Below, one piece after another: positions 10,276 through 22,817 of a stretch of 64,000 bases of DNA. The notes under the pieces are model-generated. The model made no database searches. It worked only from the letters and a program-made list of their open reading frames with translations, and was not told the origin of the DNA. Both the position numbers and the translations under genes were made by a program. Each line of letters opens with the position of its first letter. Within the stretch, counting starts at the first letter, position 1. Origin of the DNA: Primula veris (taxonomy: Eukaryota > Streptophyta > Magnoliopsida > Ericales > Primulaceae); NCBI GenBank assembly GCA_963682055.1, contig OY821751.1:6572001-6636000 (forward strand), in the 5' to 3' direction.

Positions 10276-13200
10276 CCTCGTATTCGTTAACTCTAGTCTA
10301 CCACACGCAAACAATCCCTCCGAACACCATCTTGTTGGTATCCCTTTAGACCATAATCATGAATTTGCGGCCCTCCACCATGCCTTCATGCCTCGTGTCC
10401 ACTACATGGAGGGTCCACATCAGCAAGGGGGGCTCTCGTTGACCCTCTCTGGGCCACCGGGAGGGTCCAAGTTATCGGTGGAGGGGTCGAATAAAGTCAA
10501 CTTTGGGGTGGATGTGGTTTTGGGGTCTAGATACTTGAAGGTAGCTCAAGAGTTGCTTGATGAAGTCGTCAGTGTTGGAAATGAGGTCGTTAATGCGAAA
10601 ATGGTCAGGGAGTCATCGGCAGGAGCTGGAGGAGAAGGAAGTGGCGGTGGTGGAGAAGAGAGAGGAGGCGGACGATCAGGGGAGATTAGTGCGGCGGAAA
10701 GGCAAGAGATTCAGATGAAGAAGGCTAAGCTTCTTGGCATGCTTGAAGAGGTAACTAAGCTTTTTCAGATTAACTTCATATAAATATATATATATATATA
10801 TATATTTAGTAGTGGATTTACAGTTAATTTAATAGTAAGGGGAAAAAATATGGTTAATTGGTGCAATGGTGTGGTCAGCAACTATAATTTTACTATAATT
10901 TCTGAAAATGATAGTACGTCTTGGTCCCAAAATAAAAAAACATGATAAATGATAAAAATCATTAACGCTTGACTTGTGTTAATTTTAATAGAATTTCTTT
11001 TTGTGATAAATTAATTTTACATGTAGGTATTGTTTACATTATGAACACGACATTAATTTAAGACTAGATTATTATTTTTTAAAACAATTAAAACTAGATT
11101 ATTACATGGAAAGAATGAATATTTCGCCTATTTTAGAATTTGGAAAATAAAAACCCATCACGAGGAAAAGAAAGGTGCTCAAACGGTAGAGACTATTTTG
11201 TCTATAATCAATTAATCATTTTACAAGTTTGTATACAATAATTATTGCTTATTTTCATAACTTATGGACTATGTCTTGTTCTTTAGGTAAAACTGTGAGG
11301 ACACTAAAACAATAGTTGATTAATATATATTAATTGGATGAAGTTTTGGTTTCTTAATTTAGTTTGAAATAAATTATGAAGTGGAGTATACAGCAAATAT
11401 TTCTTTTTAATTTGCACTTCCGTGTTGAAATGAAAAGTTCTCAAAATTAAAGATTATATCTCTACTTTCCTATATAGCTGTATTTTGTAATTTATATGTA
11501 ATGACATGAAAGGTTATTTTCAAGGAGACGTATGATAGCCGACACTTCTATTTTCAACGCTTTCTTAGAATATTCTTTTAGGTTTTCATTTCTTGTTTTC
11601 ACTAATTCGTGATTTATAGCTAGGTGGGGGACTTGTCCATGAATATTGTCTAGCCACCTTAGATATTTAAATGTTAAATAATTAAAAAATTATTAGCGTT
11701 TTCCTAAAAATTATTTTAACATTTAGTAGACTTGTAATAGTATATATAGTGCTTGTCCTGTATATCCCAGACGAATTTCACTGAAATAAGTGAACATAAA
11801 AAATACTTTGGTTTGACCTTACCTACAGGTTTGTCCATTGATTATAATAGCGTTGCGCGTTTTCAAATTAATCCCAGTTCAAAAAACATAACGGGAAATA
11901 GTATATATAGTGCTTGTCGTGTATATCCCACACGAATTTGACTGAAATAAGTGAATTAAGTCGATAAAAATACTTTGGTTTGGCCTTACCTACATGTTTG
12001 TCCATTGATTATAATAGCGTTGCACGTTTTCAAATTAATTCCAGTTCAAAAAACATAACGGGAAATAGTATATATAGTGCTTGTCGTGTATATCCCCCCA
12101 CACGAATTTGACTGAAAGAAGTGAATTAAGTCGATAAAAATACTTTGGTTTGGCCTTACCTACAGGTTTGTCCATTGATTATAATAGCGTTGCGCGTTTT
12201 CAAACTAATCCCAGTTCAGAAAACATAACGGGAAAAATGACATGTTCTATACAAAAATCCTATCGATGTTTTTTTGGAAGATTAAAATCATATTAATATT
12301 GCCTACACATAATCATCATCATTAAGCTCGTGATATATTTCACTGCAAAATTTCATTCAAGCAAACTTTATTTGTTTAATGCTTGTCGATCCATTTTAGT
12401 GAACCCCCATATAAATTTATTTTTTTCCCCCTTGATCATATTTCTGTCTATTTTGCCATACTGTGCTATAAATGAAGCTCTATATAATGAGTTAACTTGA
12501 TCAATATAAGTTCCAAATTTTCTTCGTCTGGTTCATTGTGGGCATCTACCATTTTGTGTTCCAGATATTTATTTATAAGCCAGTATTTGCACTTTTGATC
12601 TCTTAGAATATTTTGCTTTTGGCACAAAGAGTTCAACGCCGATCATAAAATTTACCAAAGATCTTGTACATTGACCGGAAAAATATTGATATCCATTTAC
12701 CCTGTATGTTGATATAACAAAAACATTGAAAAAACCAAACACCCATTGAACCACTAGGAAATTAGGTCGTGACAATAGGCTAGACAGCGCCGCACAGTTA
12801 TCAATTTTCCTTGTACCATCTCGTATTTAAAATTTGAATCCGACTGACTTTAGGTAATCATATTCATAGTAACTTCACACATCTCAGTATCTCACACAAA
12901 AATCACTTCAAATATATGAATTCTTGCATACGGTCCGATTAATCAGCAAATCATATTTAGCAACCGATCGTATACAGTAGTAAGTAGCAACTGATAGTTA
13001 AACAGACATCCAAACTAAATCGTGCTATATGTACACTTAAAAGTTTTGAAGATACAAGTTTCCCAAAAAAAATGAAGATTTCTAATTCCAATCTTTTTTT
13101 TTGGTTCCGACTTTCTTTGGGACAGGTGGAGCAGAGGTACAGACAGTACAACCACCAGATGCAAATCGTAATATCGTGGTTCGAACAAGCAACAGGAACC

Positions 13201-14772
13201 GGTTCCGCTAAAACCTACACATCTCTCGCACTACAAACCATATCAAAACAATCACGGTGCTTAAAAGACGCAATTTCAGCCCAAATCCGAGCTTCGAACA
13301 AAAGTCTCGGTGAAGAAGACTCGTTTGGAAGTGGCAAGAACGAGGGAGGTTCGAGGCTTAAATATGTTGATCATCAGATAAGGCAACAAAGAGCTATGCA
13401 ACAACTTGGAATGATTCAACCAAATGCTTGGAGACCTCAGAGAGGGTTGCCAGAGAGATCTGTTTCCGTTCTTCGTGCTTGGCTTTTCGAGCATTTTCTC
13501 CACCCGTAAGTATTTCTCTATCTTTCTTAATAGTGTCAAGCAGCACGCTAGAAACGACCTTTTACGTGTATTCAAAATGATTCGAAGTTTATACAAATAT
13601 GCCAGTTGAAGAAAGGTGCACATATCTGGTTTGCATGGCTTCAAACATCATTTTCTAATATAAAATAAAGACGCCAGACCAAAAGTGTTACCAGAAAGAA
13701 CTTTAATGTGTTCTTCATGAACAAGAGAAACTAAAAGCTACAATCAATTGCACGGTTAAGTACTTGAGATTTTAACTTCTTATCAATTTTAAACATCTCT
13801 ACATATTCAGGTACCCAAAGGATTCTGACAAGATCATGCTAGCAAAACAAACAGGCCTTACCAGGAGCCAGGTATCTGATAATTTTTTCTTCATTTCCCA
13901 CCATGTATGTCCACATATATATAATTTTCTGATTCTCATGTTAAAGTCACTTGTCTCATCCCCAGGTCTCTAACTGGTTCATCAATGCTCGTGTTCGCCT
14001 TTGGAAGCCAATGGTGGAGGAAATGTACATGGAGGAAATCAAGGATCAAGAACAAAATGGATCCGATGAAGGAACAACAAAAAATATGAACGACGCAAAT
14101 AAAGATTCCACTTCAAAAATCACAATAAATCAAGAGAAAACCCCTACCAGAGAAAACCAAAATATGAATTTCAAGTCCATATTGAACATACCCACAAACC
14201 AGAATTCTCGTCCAGTGATCTCAACATCACAATCTCCAATGGGAGCAAGCATAATAAACCATCCGAAATTCACTCTTATCGGGTCACCAGATACGGAAAG
14301 CATATCACAAGCAAGCCCCAAGAAACAAAGAAACGCCGAATATTTGCAGTCGCCCAGCAGTTATCTATCGAACGAACAGATTTCGATGAAATTCGGTGAT
14401 GAAAGAGAAAACAGGGAGAGTTTCACATTAATGGGGGGACCAGCTAATTTCATAGGTGGATTTGGGGCTTTCCCTATTGGCGAAATGGGGAGATTTGGTG
14501 ATGAACAATTTCCGGGTACATATTCTGGTAACGGTGTTTCACTTACTCTTGGACTTCCACATGGCGAAAATCTCACCCTAACGGGAGCTCACCAAAATTT
14601 TTACCAAAACCAAAATATTCAAATGGGAAGAAGATTAGAAATCGGTGAACCGGGTGAGTTTTCAAATATAAATACATCAACCCCTTCTCATTCTTCGATT
14701 GCTTATGAAAGCATCAATATACAGAACCGGAAGAGGTTTCCAGCTCAGTTATTGCCGGATTTTGTCACCTGA
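10064..14772 (+). CDS. BLH1: BEL1-like homeodomain transcription factor (BLH1-type), 4 exons
   Basis: TALE-class homeodomain protein that in this family acts in the nucleus, usually as a heterodimer with KNOX proteins. Exons: 10064-10750, 13126-13505, 13811-13871 and 13966-14772. All junctions are GT..AG, phases join, and the product is 644 residues (Arabidopsis BLH1 is similar in length). Visible in order: a DGLQTLxLMNP-like N-terminus; a poly-Asn run encoded by AAC repeats (about residues 57-72); a GLSLTLS motif; the SKY box ([15 protein letters not shown], about 155); the BELL domain across exons 1-2; and the homeodomain (about 331-393) with the PYP loop and [10 protein letters not shown] in helix 3. 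The C-terminal [10 protein letters not shown] (ZIBEL) motif is at about 566, and the protein ends in QLLPDFVT. The start is chosen because upstream sequence is a GA-rich leader without an in-frame ATG. The [19 protein letters not shown] stretch and C-terminus favour BLH1 over other BEL1-like members. Confidence 0.95.
10229..10276 (+). repeat. AAC trinucleotide repeat coding poly-Asn
   Basis: About fifteen consecutive AAC codons inside exon 1 of the BLH gene encode a poly-asparagine run after two His codons. Arabidopsis BLH1 has an Asn-rich stretch at the same place, but this run is pure AAC, so its length is likely to vary between alleles. Confidence 0.95.
11740..12235. repeat. Three-copy 161-167-bp tandem repeat in BLH intron 1
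   Basis: Each unit starts GTATATATAGTGCTTGTC and ends AACATAACGGGAAA. Copies begin at 11740, 11901 and 12068, giving unit lengths of 161 and 167 bp. Copies two and three are more alike (they share the insertion TTAAGTCGAT) than either is to copy one, so the array probably grew in two steps. Each unit has a TATATATAG core and TTGCGCGTTTTC or TTGCACGTTTTC. It sits in the 2,375-bp first intron. Confidence 0.93.
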
Positions 14773-15837
14773 AAATAAATGGAAGTAACTTTTAGTTAAT
14801 GGGAGGCATTGTTGTATACATAGTATAGGTATATAGTATATACATATGCACTGAACCAATTGAGTTCTTATAGACAGTTTAGGAAATTATACGATATGGC
14901 TTGAGGATTGTATATTGTTTTTGCTACTACTGCAGATAAGTATATGTATTGTTGTAATAACCTGAGACATCGGTAATTTGGGGGGATACAATGTATCGTT
15001 GATACAATGTTGTGTACAATGCATCAAAGTGAAAATGACATCAAATTTTGGTGACATGGAGTTTTAACATTCAAAAAATGGTAGATGTGAAAGTTAGTAT
15101 AAAGAGTCTAAGCCAACTGATTTCACACATACAAAAAAGAAAACCAAACATCCACATCATAAATGCTGTGTCGGAGTAATTCAATCATAGATAGATCAAA
15201 CAGATTGTGGTCTTTATGTTAGTGCTTTAAATGGGATAATGCGGAAAGAACTATTACTATAACATTAACTTCGTTTTTATGGTTTACAAACTTTTATTAT
15301 CTTGCCCAATTCAAAACATACAAAATTGAGTAATTCAAAGTTGCAATTTAGGTTCCTATCATCATATGGCGTCAAGCTATTTTCCAAACGGAATTCCTAT
15401 AGGAGAGAGTCTTAAGGAAAAAACAACAAAAAAGCGAATTTTCCAAATACTCCCAAGTTACTTTAGGTTTACTCCACATTGGAAAACATTGAGAACGAAG
15501 ATTATGGAAGAGAATTCGCAGTAACGAGGACAACGTAAAACCAGAAAAAGAAATACATAAACAACAACGATAATGCTGGAACTCATTTTCCTAAGTATAT
15601 TTCAGGCGGCTGCCAAATACTCTGGAAAACTAAGGGAAAGGGGAAGAAAAGCTACAAGGAAAATAGTTTTATGCAAAAAAAATGTTTTCCACTAAAACAA
15701 CCACCTCAATTTAAGTTTTATTCCACATTGGTAAATTCTCCGCAGGAAGTTTACGAGATTAGATAAGAAGTTACAAAGAAAACAATAAAATGAAATCAAA
15801 TTCATTAACACGGGATATACATATTCTCAGATGTTGT
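14773..15837. other. Convergent intergenic spacer with 3' UTRs
   Basis: This 1.06-kb interval separates the stop codon of the BLH gene (+) from the stop codon of the BTB gene (-), so it must hold both 3' UTRs. AATAAA-like words occur just after the BLH stop (AAAATAAATGG, 14773-14783) and, on the minus strand, none is clear. Two decayed copies of a sequence with AGTTACTTTAGGTTTACTCCACATTGG / TTAAGTTTTATTCCACATTGG occur near 15465 and 15715, an old duplication. No gene. Confidence 0.5.
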
Positions 15838-17121
15838 TCATACCTCCGATAACCCAAAAGATGAGAGCCTTCTCTTGGCAACCTTAGACCTATAACACCA
15901 CACCTCAAAAGCCTCTGTCAAATCTGGGTACCGAATATTATCATTATTTAGCCACTCGTTCAATATTTCTGCCTGATCCCCAGATGGTAATGCTAGAATA
16001 ATAGAAACAAAAGCAGATTCCAAATTTTGCCACACATCATTGTCAACTTTAATTAGAGGGCCATCTTCACCTTCCACTGGGGTAAAATTAAACGCGGGTT
16101 TATTTCTTCTCACAAATATAAGCCACAACTTTACCATATGAAGCCGTTTCGGAGTTGGTAAAATGACAGTTCCATATCCTATAGCTTCTAAAACCTTTGC
16201 AGTGATCTCAATTACTTTGACATTTATCTCTATATTCTCGCTTTCTGTACTTGCTAGCTCGGCAATTTTCACTATACTCTCTGATAACTCCATCCAACTA
16301 ACAACCATATCTCTCATTAAATCCATTTTAGCCAATATATGACAAGCCCACAGTAAGTCAATCAAATAAGGATACAATTCCTCTAATTTCCCTTCTTCAG
16401 AAACTGATTTTTTGTGCTCACTTAATATAGACTCTATTAAATTGTTGAACCTAGCTAACAGACTCTCCATACATCTGCTTACAACTACATTTATCTCATT
16501 ATCAGGTGTTAATAAAGGGGAATCATCATCTTCTGCGAGCATATACTCAAGCTGCTCCTGAGTACTACTTTTTAAATCGCTTAGTGAAGCGCAGGGTGAA
16601 GAGGTGGCGAAACGAAGAGCCGAGAGAAAAACACGGACAACAGCTGACGTGTCAACTGGTTGAAGACGCGAAAGAATGGGTTCTGCTTTTATCCCCATTT
16701 TTGGGATAATTCTGAGAATCTCTTCTTCTTCGGATTCTTCCCAAGGCACTGCTTCTATATAAGCCACAGAAGCAGAAATTATTTTTGAACAACTGAGCTC
16801 ATTGGCAACTCGGAGAATGCCAAGAGCGTCTTTAACACCATGAGAGATGTTAAACTCTGAGCCATCTGTAATTACATATAAGAGTCGAAGGATATTTACA
16901 TGGTAGTTTAAGTCAGATTCATGACAATACACTTCAACACAATTACGTGAGTCGAGTATTTGACAGGTGGGCCAGTTATCGGATAAACGGTCCGCAAAGT
17001 ATTTGCTGTTTTTTGCAAGTATATCTGAGTGGCAGTATATCCAATCATCTCTCCCTTCTTGTGTCCGTAGCCTTACAATAACGTCGCTAGTTGATCTATC
17101 ACCGATTTTGATTGGCGTCAT
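15838..17121 (-). CDS. BTB/POZ domain protein (At3g05675-like)
   Basis: A single uninterrupted coding exon of 427 residues. Residues about 8-120 form a BTB/POZ fold: SDVIVRLRT opens it, followed by the conserved YCHSDILAKNSKYFADRLS segment (H, L, S-x-YF pattern) and a Glu/Asp-rich BTB end. The remaining 300 residues are helical and belong to the plant-specific group containing Arabidopsis At3g05675, whose length (about 440) is close. Many plant BTB proteins are substrate adaptors of CUL3 ubiquitin ligases, but members of this group have not all been shown to do so, and no MATH, NPH3 or ankyrin domain is present here. A good splice acceptor (TTTTTCCAG, exon edge at about 17133) lies 12 bases before the ATG on the minus strand, suggesting a leader intron. 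Donor-like sites exist near 17607 and 20430, neither certain. Confidence 0.9.
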   Translation of the reverse strand: MTPIKIGDRSTSDVIVRLRTQEGRDDWIYCHSDILAKNSKYFADRLSDNWPTCQILDSRNCVEVYCHESDLNYHVNILRLLYVITDGSEFNISHGVKDALGILRVANELSCSKIISASVAYIEAVPWEESEEEEILRIIPKMGIKAEPILSRLQPVDTSAVVRVFLSALRFATSSPCASLSDLKSSTQEQLEYMLAEDDDSPLLTPDNEINVVVSRCMESLLARFNNLIESILSEHKKSVSEEGKLEELYPYLIDLLWACHILAKMDLMRDMVVSWMELSESIVKIAELASTESENIEINVKVIEITAKVLEAIGYGTVILPTPKRLHMVKLWLIFVRRNKPAFNFTPVEGEDGPLIKVDNDVWQNLESAFVSIILALPSGDQAEILNEWLNNDNIRYPDLTEAFEVWCYRSKVAKRRLSSFGLSEV

Positions 17122-18800
17122 TGGTTTATTTTCCTGGAAAAATAGGACACGGAAAAAAACGAATTAGCATCTCTAAAGGACGAACTTAAAAATCTACATG
17201 ACTAAAAATTGTGTGAAACTTTATTCTCTCTGTCCTGATGTGAGCTTAATATTTCGTGCTAAGGGATTGTTTGATTGCAGCTTTTAAGAAAATAAGCTGA
17301 AATATTTTTAGGTAGGAAAAAAAAAACTGACTTAATCCACCTTCAGAATCCTTGCGCTTTTTCATGGCAAAGGACCATAAAAAATTCGGCTTTTAAGCAG
17401 ATCAAGGAGAAGTTGCTGCTAAGAAGAAAAGTAAAAACAAGAAAAAATGAGCTCTAGAGATGCGACGGTGCGACCAAACAAGGCCTGAGACAGCAAATTT
17501 AAAAGAAGTACAACCTTCAGTACCGTTACATTGATAAAAGGATTTACATATGACTATATGAGTCCTGACATGAAAAGAAAATAATGAATAACTCACAAAC
17601 AGTACTCACGAGTATTGTTTCTGGTACCAATACCTACCAAAAGAAGACTCAAAAAATAGTTTTTTTGTCAAATAGTCAAAATAAGAAGATGCAGAAGCTA
17701 ATTCATAGGACATTCTGTCGTTCACCAAGTTTCAAGTAGGACTCTTCAAGGGGCAAAACATTGACAAGGAAAGAAGAACTTGAGGGAGAGTAAGTTCAGA
17801 CACCTAGATCAAATTATATATGTTTGAATGTGCAATATAAGTTACAAGTAACAACAACTAACAAGCACATTAATTAAATATCAATTTGTTCCAAGCTGTC
17901 ATCTTAGATCTTAACCATATAACTTTTTGATTAATATTATTCTTCCTGTCCTCTACTGTTTTATTCGCTTTGTCTATGCTATTATCCCTTGCATAACACC
18001 GAAACTCAAGATCAAAATCAAGAAGAAAACGAAACAAGGTAAAGGGTGCGTTATGACTTAGAAAACAAAATCAATAAAAAAATAAGGTAAATGGTGATCG
18101 ATAGCTTTCGGATATACATAACTTGACTTTCCAGTTTCCTATAACTAGTCAAGCCTTCACAACGATATGGCCATGTTTGAGTAGAGTTTATAAGCTCTGC
18201 ATATTTATTTTTTAAGCTTTTAAAGTTGGATAGCAATTGCTTCAAAGTTTAAGCTCAGTTTTCTACCTTTCATGGCCTAAAAAACTGGAAGTATTAGGCA
18301 GACTATCTGACTATTTTTTGCTCTTAGATAAAACAACCAACCAACCCTATTTTCTCTTTCAAACAATTTAATCAACATATACCGCACAAGGCAATCACAT
18401 AAATGTAGAAGAATAGAAATAGATTCAGATACTTGGCTACAACCAAACATGTCCTAGTTGCAGCCCGGTCGAGATTTATTCCACAGATGTAAAAATACGC
18501 CCCTCGTCGAATATTCTCATCCTTTATAAATAGTAATAACTGAAAAGGCCATGCTAATATCCTACATTATAATCAAGACTTAGAAAACAAAATTAAGAAA
18601 AAGAAAATAACAAGGTAAATGGTACTGATAGCATTCAAAAGATGCAAGTTTAGAGGTAATTTTCCGATAACTGATCTATGCCTTTGCAAAACACCCGATG
18701 CTCTTCAAAGCATGTGCTCGTGGGAATGTTCAGCTACAAAGAAGGTAGTTATATAAGGCTGAGAGAAAAATCTGAACACATCCAGCTTAAAGTTAACCCA

Positions 18801-18918
18801 CTAGGGCTAGCCTAGTGGGTGAGAACCCGCACTCTCGACTAAGAGGTGTAGGGTTCGAGTCTTATGAATGGGTGTATGTGTGATAGCATTTGATCTTCCT
18901 AAATAAGATTTTAAAAAA
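18801..18918 (+). mobile_element. tRNA-derived SINE remnant
   Basis: The segment has an A-box-like TAGCCTAGTGGGTGAG (18809-18824) and a B-box-like GGTTCGAGTC (18852-18861), spaced as in tRNA genes and SINE heads, followed by a short tRNA-unrelated body ending in an A-rich run (TTTTAAAAAAATA). It does not fold as a full tRNA, so a SINE is preferred over a tRNA gene. End positions are approximate. Confidence 0.65.
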
Positions 18919-20599
18919 ATACCAAAAAAGTACTTTATTTGTAAACTGGTGAACAAATGCTAAGTAAAAACACAAAAATATGAGCTTATAAGCCGCATAT
19001 GTCTCATTTAGAAGACTGAAAATAAGAAGTCGCACACAAGCAGCAACCCCATCAATTTACAAAGTTTAGAAAAATAAAGCTGCTCGGATACAATGAATTA
19101 AGTTCTTGGTTGAGAAAATTTGAGATTGCAGACCCTAATCTCCCCAAATTGAATCAAGTACACAAACTCCCTTGATCTTCGAGCATTCTAGTCATTAACT
19201 ATAAAAAGTCAAAAAATACGGCATTTCACAGTTTTTATCGTGAGGGAAGAGTAGCAACTGTCTTTTGTGACGAAAAAAACATTTCTAAGCGGGTTCCTAG
19301 CCTTCGAAAAAAAAGTATTTTCCGATAAGTAATCAAAGCTTACGCACAACATACAAAATATCTTTCACGCCTCTCGAGGCTCACAATGGGAAATGATCCC
19401 ACAAGCTTCTATAGATCTATTTGAGATGTTCTACTCTCAATTCTCGCCTTTAATTTATTGTTTTTTGTATAAAAATACAAACACCTCTTTACAAACACCT
19501 TTTTACAACCCCAAGGTGAACAAAAAAACTCCCCTCTTCACAGATTATTATTAATACAAAGTGAAAAAGACGGTCTTTTGCAGCTTTTATCATGACCTGA
19601 GATTATGTGCATGTTTGGCAACAGCTTTTTTTCTTAGTCTTTTAGCTTTTGGGTCAAAAATGCTCAAAATCAGAGAAGCTAGGAATTTGCGGATTTTTTT
19701 AAAGCTTTTTCACGTTAAATTTTCCAAAAGCAAAAGCTTTCTAATAGAATGTATCACAACTCACGTATAAGTAAAAATAGGTGACCAACGACTTATCAAT
19801 AAAAATAAGTTAAAAGTCACTAATAAGTAAAAAATGTTACCGTGGTACCAAACACTACACTGCAGTTTTTTTCAAGCAAGATATTTTCTTGTTACTTTTA
19901 AAAAACAGCTTTTTACCAAACAATCTAATGCCAAACGGGCCTTATAGCAACTCTTTATTTATTAGAAGAAAAACCTATATAGGTAGATTTGTAGCCTTCT
20001 AATAGCATATCGTTCCTCTCGATTCTCGCAACTAAGGCCTTGTTTGGATAAATATTTTAAGCAAATAAGCTGGTTTTTTACGGTAACAGAGAAATTCAGT
20101 GCATCCAAATTCAAACTAATATCTTGTTCATGACAAAATATCAAAACTAAACAAATTCAGATGAAAAATCAATTTTCCTTTCAAACAATTTAACAAACAC
20201 ATGGCACACACAAAACAATAAAGAAAATGTAAAAATATTCAAACCCATTTATCTAATTGCCATTTAAAAAACATTAAATTGAATCAAAAGAGACACTAAT
20301 TACCCTAATTTGCAATACCAAAAAAAAAAAGAACTCTCTTTTCACAGATTATAGTTAGTATTACATAAAAGATATTTTTTAAAAAATAGATGATAAAATG
20401 GGATTTACTAAAGCTAGTGAATACCTGATACTTACGAGTCTCTCTCTCTATATATATATTATATATATATATATATATTATAATCTACCTTTCTTTCTCT
20501 CACTTAACTTTCACACACTTTTTTTTTATTTTGCAAAGTGGGACAGAAATGTGACACATCTTACAACTAAAGGGGCTAATCGAGAAATACTAAAAATAA

Positions 20600-20756
20600 T
20601 ATTATAGGAAACATAATTTCAAATAAAACATATTTGACTAGTTTAAATGAACAAATTTTAAAAATTTATATTTCAACAATTTAAGCATGATATATTTGCC
20701 GATTAAAATTACACGTAAATACATGATGTCCCAATATTTTGGGACGGAGGAAGTAT
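20600..20756. mobile_element. Stowaway-like MITE fragment
   Basis: The right end TTTTGGGACGGAGGAAGTAT matches the CCTCCGTCCCAAAA-type terminus common to plant Stowaway/mariner MITEs. The interior contains CCGATTAAAATTACACGTAAATAC, resembling the interior of the elements at 9.6 kb and 40.5 kb. The left end is not well preserved. Confidence 0.5.
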
Positions 20757-21117
20757 GTTTGCAGTTTGCACTGAATAAAAGTGGGTTCGCAAACGTAAAT
20801 AGTGATATAACGACATATTTGATTTATTAACGCTCTAATCAGGGATGGTATGATAACGAATTTCAAATTTACTGATAAATATTGTCAATTAGCGGGAAAT
20901 TTGGTCGTGCCTTATTGATATCTTAATGGATGAAAATTAATATTGTGTAAACAAACTTACAATAATATTCATAAAAATATTTTTAAAAAAATATGACATC
21001 TAAACTTTACGTGCTTTGAAATGTAAAAGTTTGAAATATTTTAACAATATACTTTTAATAAAGGGGAAATTGATCAATTATTTAGATAAGTTCCAAAATA
21101 GTATAGTGATGTATTAT

Positions 21118-21813
21118 TTTAGGGTTGGATTTTTATACCGTATTTACCAACCAACTACCATTACCATTACCATTAGTACCATTAATGTGGTAGGGTAATA
21201 CCGTACCGGTCAATATAATGGTATGGTAATGGTACTCCTTTTTAAAGTAACACGGTATTATACCATTATTAAACCATTACCACATATCCCAATAAATAAA
21301 CATTAAATATATATTTTTATTAAGAAATAAGAATTTAAGCCAATTTAGTTTATCTTTTCAAACTTATATATTTATTAGTTATGCGTGTGTCAGAATTGAT
21401 TAACTTTTTTATTTAAGATTTCTCTTTTAACAAAGAAATTTAACAAATAAAAATAATGGTTATTTTAGCCTAAAAAATCTAGATTTAAGATTTTTCATGA
21501 AAAAAAACTTCGATTAACATGAAAGAGTTTTTGGTTTGGTAGAACCACTTGTGAGTATTTGTTTTTGTACTTTAATTTTTTAAATTGTTCATTAATGTTT
21601 TCAGTTACATTACATGTGACGAAACTTTTGTTTATGTCGTATTATTTTTAAAGTTGTTTATTGTGTACCGTACCATTATCATACCGATTTGTGGTATAAT
21701 AATGGTACTATATGCCGAAGGTACCGTAATGGTAATAAAATTTTCTCTACCACTAGATACGGTACGATAATGGTAATGATAAAAAATCCCATGGTATTGT
21801 ACCAATTCTACAT
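21118..21813. mobile_element. MITE-like element with GGTACC/ACCATTA inverted ends
   Basis: The left arm (21118-21265) is packed with ACCATTACCATT, ATACCGTACC and GGTAATGG. The right arm (21665-21812) carries the same words inverted (CCGTACCATTATC, GGTACCGTAATGG, ACGGTACGATAATGG, then TAAAAAATCCC). The ends GGGTTGGATTTTTATACC and ATAAAAAATCCC..GGTA..ACC are roughly inverted. No transposase. It resembles the TAGGGxTGG-type ends of hAT MITEs, but this family assignment is an inference. Confidence 0.55.
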
Positions 21814-22817
21814 ATGTATTATTTAAGTACGGATGGAGTATTATACAGCTGCAAATGAACCTAATGTTCAATAAATAAAATTAAAGAAAATGACTACTCG
21901 AAAAATAGTATCATTTTCTATTTATTTATTTTTACTCTATTGGAGTACATAAAGAGATATGTGCTATAAACGGCGAGCTTGGATTAGACGAGATGATTAT
22001 AAGGAATTAGGCATTCGATGATATATTTCTGCCTACAAGCTGCATTGCACCGTTTAGAACATTGAGAGATTATCTTTGTTTTAACCTCATCCCATATCAC
22101 AATCACATACCACTTTCATCTAACCAATGCCATCTCAATTTACAACCCCGTCCACATTGGACTCGTGATGTGACCTTGTCGGAGTTCCGCCAACCTCTGC
22201 CATCTCAGGAGGCTCGCCGATCGAAATGAAAAAATATGTATCCACTTATAGGCACTTCCATAAATAAATATGCATTTGCTAAAAGGTTTATTTAATTATG
22301 TAAATATGTGTGCATTTGATTGATCTACTTAATTATGTAAATAACCGACTAAGTATCCACTCCATTATTGATCTATTTGTGAAAACGAAAGATGGATGGA
22401 TTTCGATTTTTTAAGACTTTGTTATCTTGTTTGGTGGTGTATTATATATTGGTAATGTATATATATGGTGAGTCGGCAACTATATGTTATGGAATTGGGG
22501 AGTCAAATATTTAGTTTAATCCTATATAGTATTTTGTAACCCTAATTTAGTACCTTTAAATTGTGTAACCCATAATGAAAAACATTGGGTACATTATGTA
22601 TTTTGTGACTTTGTTATCTATCTAGATTCTAGAGCTACTGTCATTTTGATTATAAAAATAAAAATAAAAATAAAAAGAGCTACTGCATTTGGGTACATTT
22701 GCAGGTCCTGTGAAAGTAACTTTTGGTTGATGTCACATTTTTGTATTACTTTGTTTGAGGGCTGCTGCCCACCTCCATAGTTTTTTCCTCCATAATCCTT
22801 CATAGGTTAAATTAAGT

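Noticed and set aside
13276..13644. 122-codon minus-strand open frame
   Set aside because: It is the antisense shadow of BLH exon 2.
18801..18918. Functional tRNA gene
   Set aside because: A- and B-box-like words are present but no complete cloverleaf or acceptor stem can be drawn; a SINE head explains it better.
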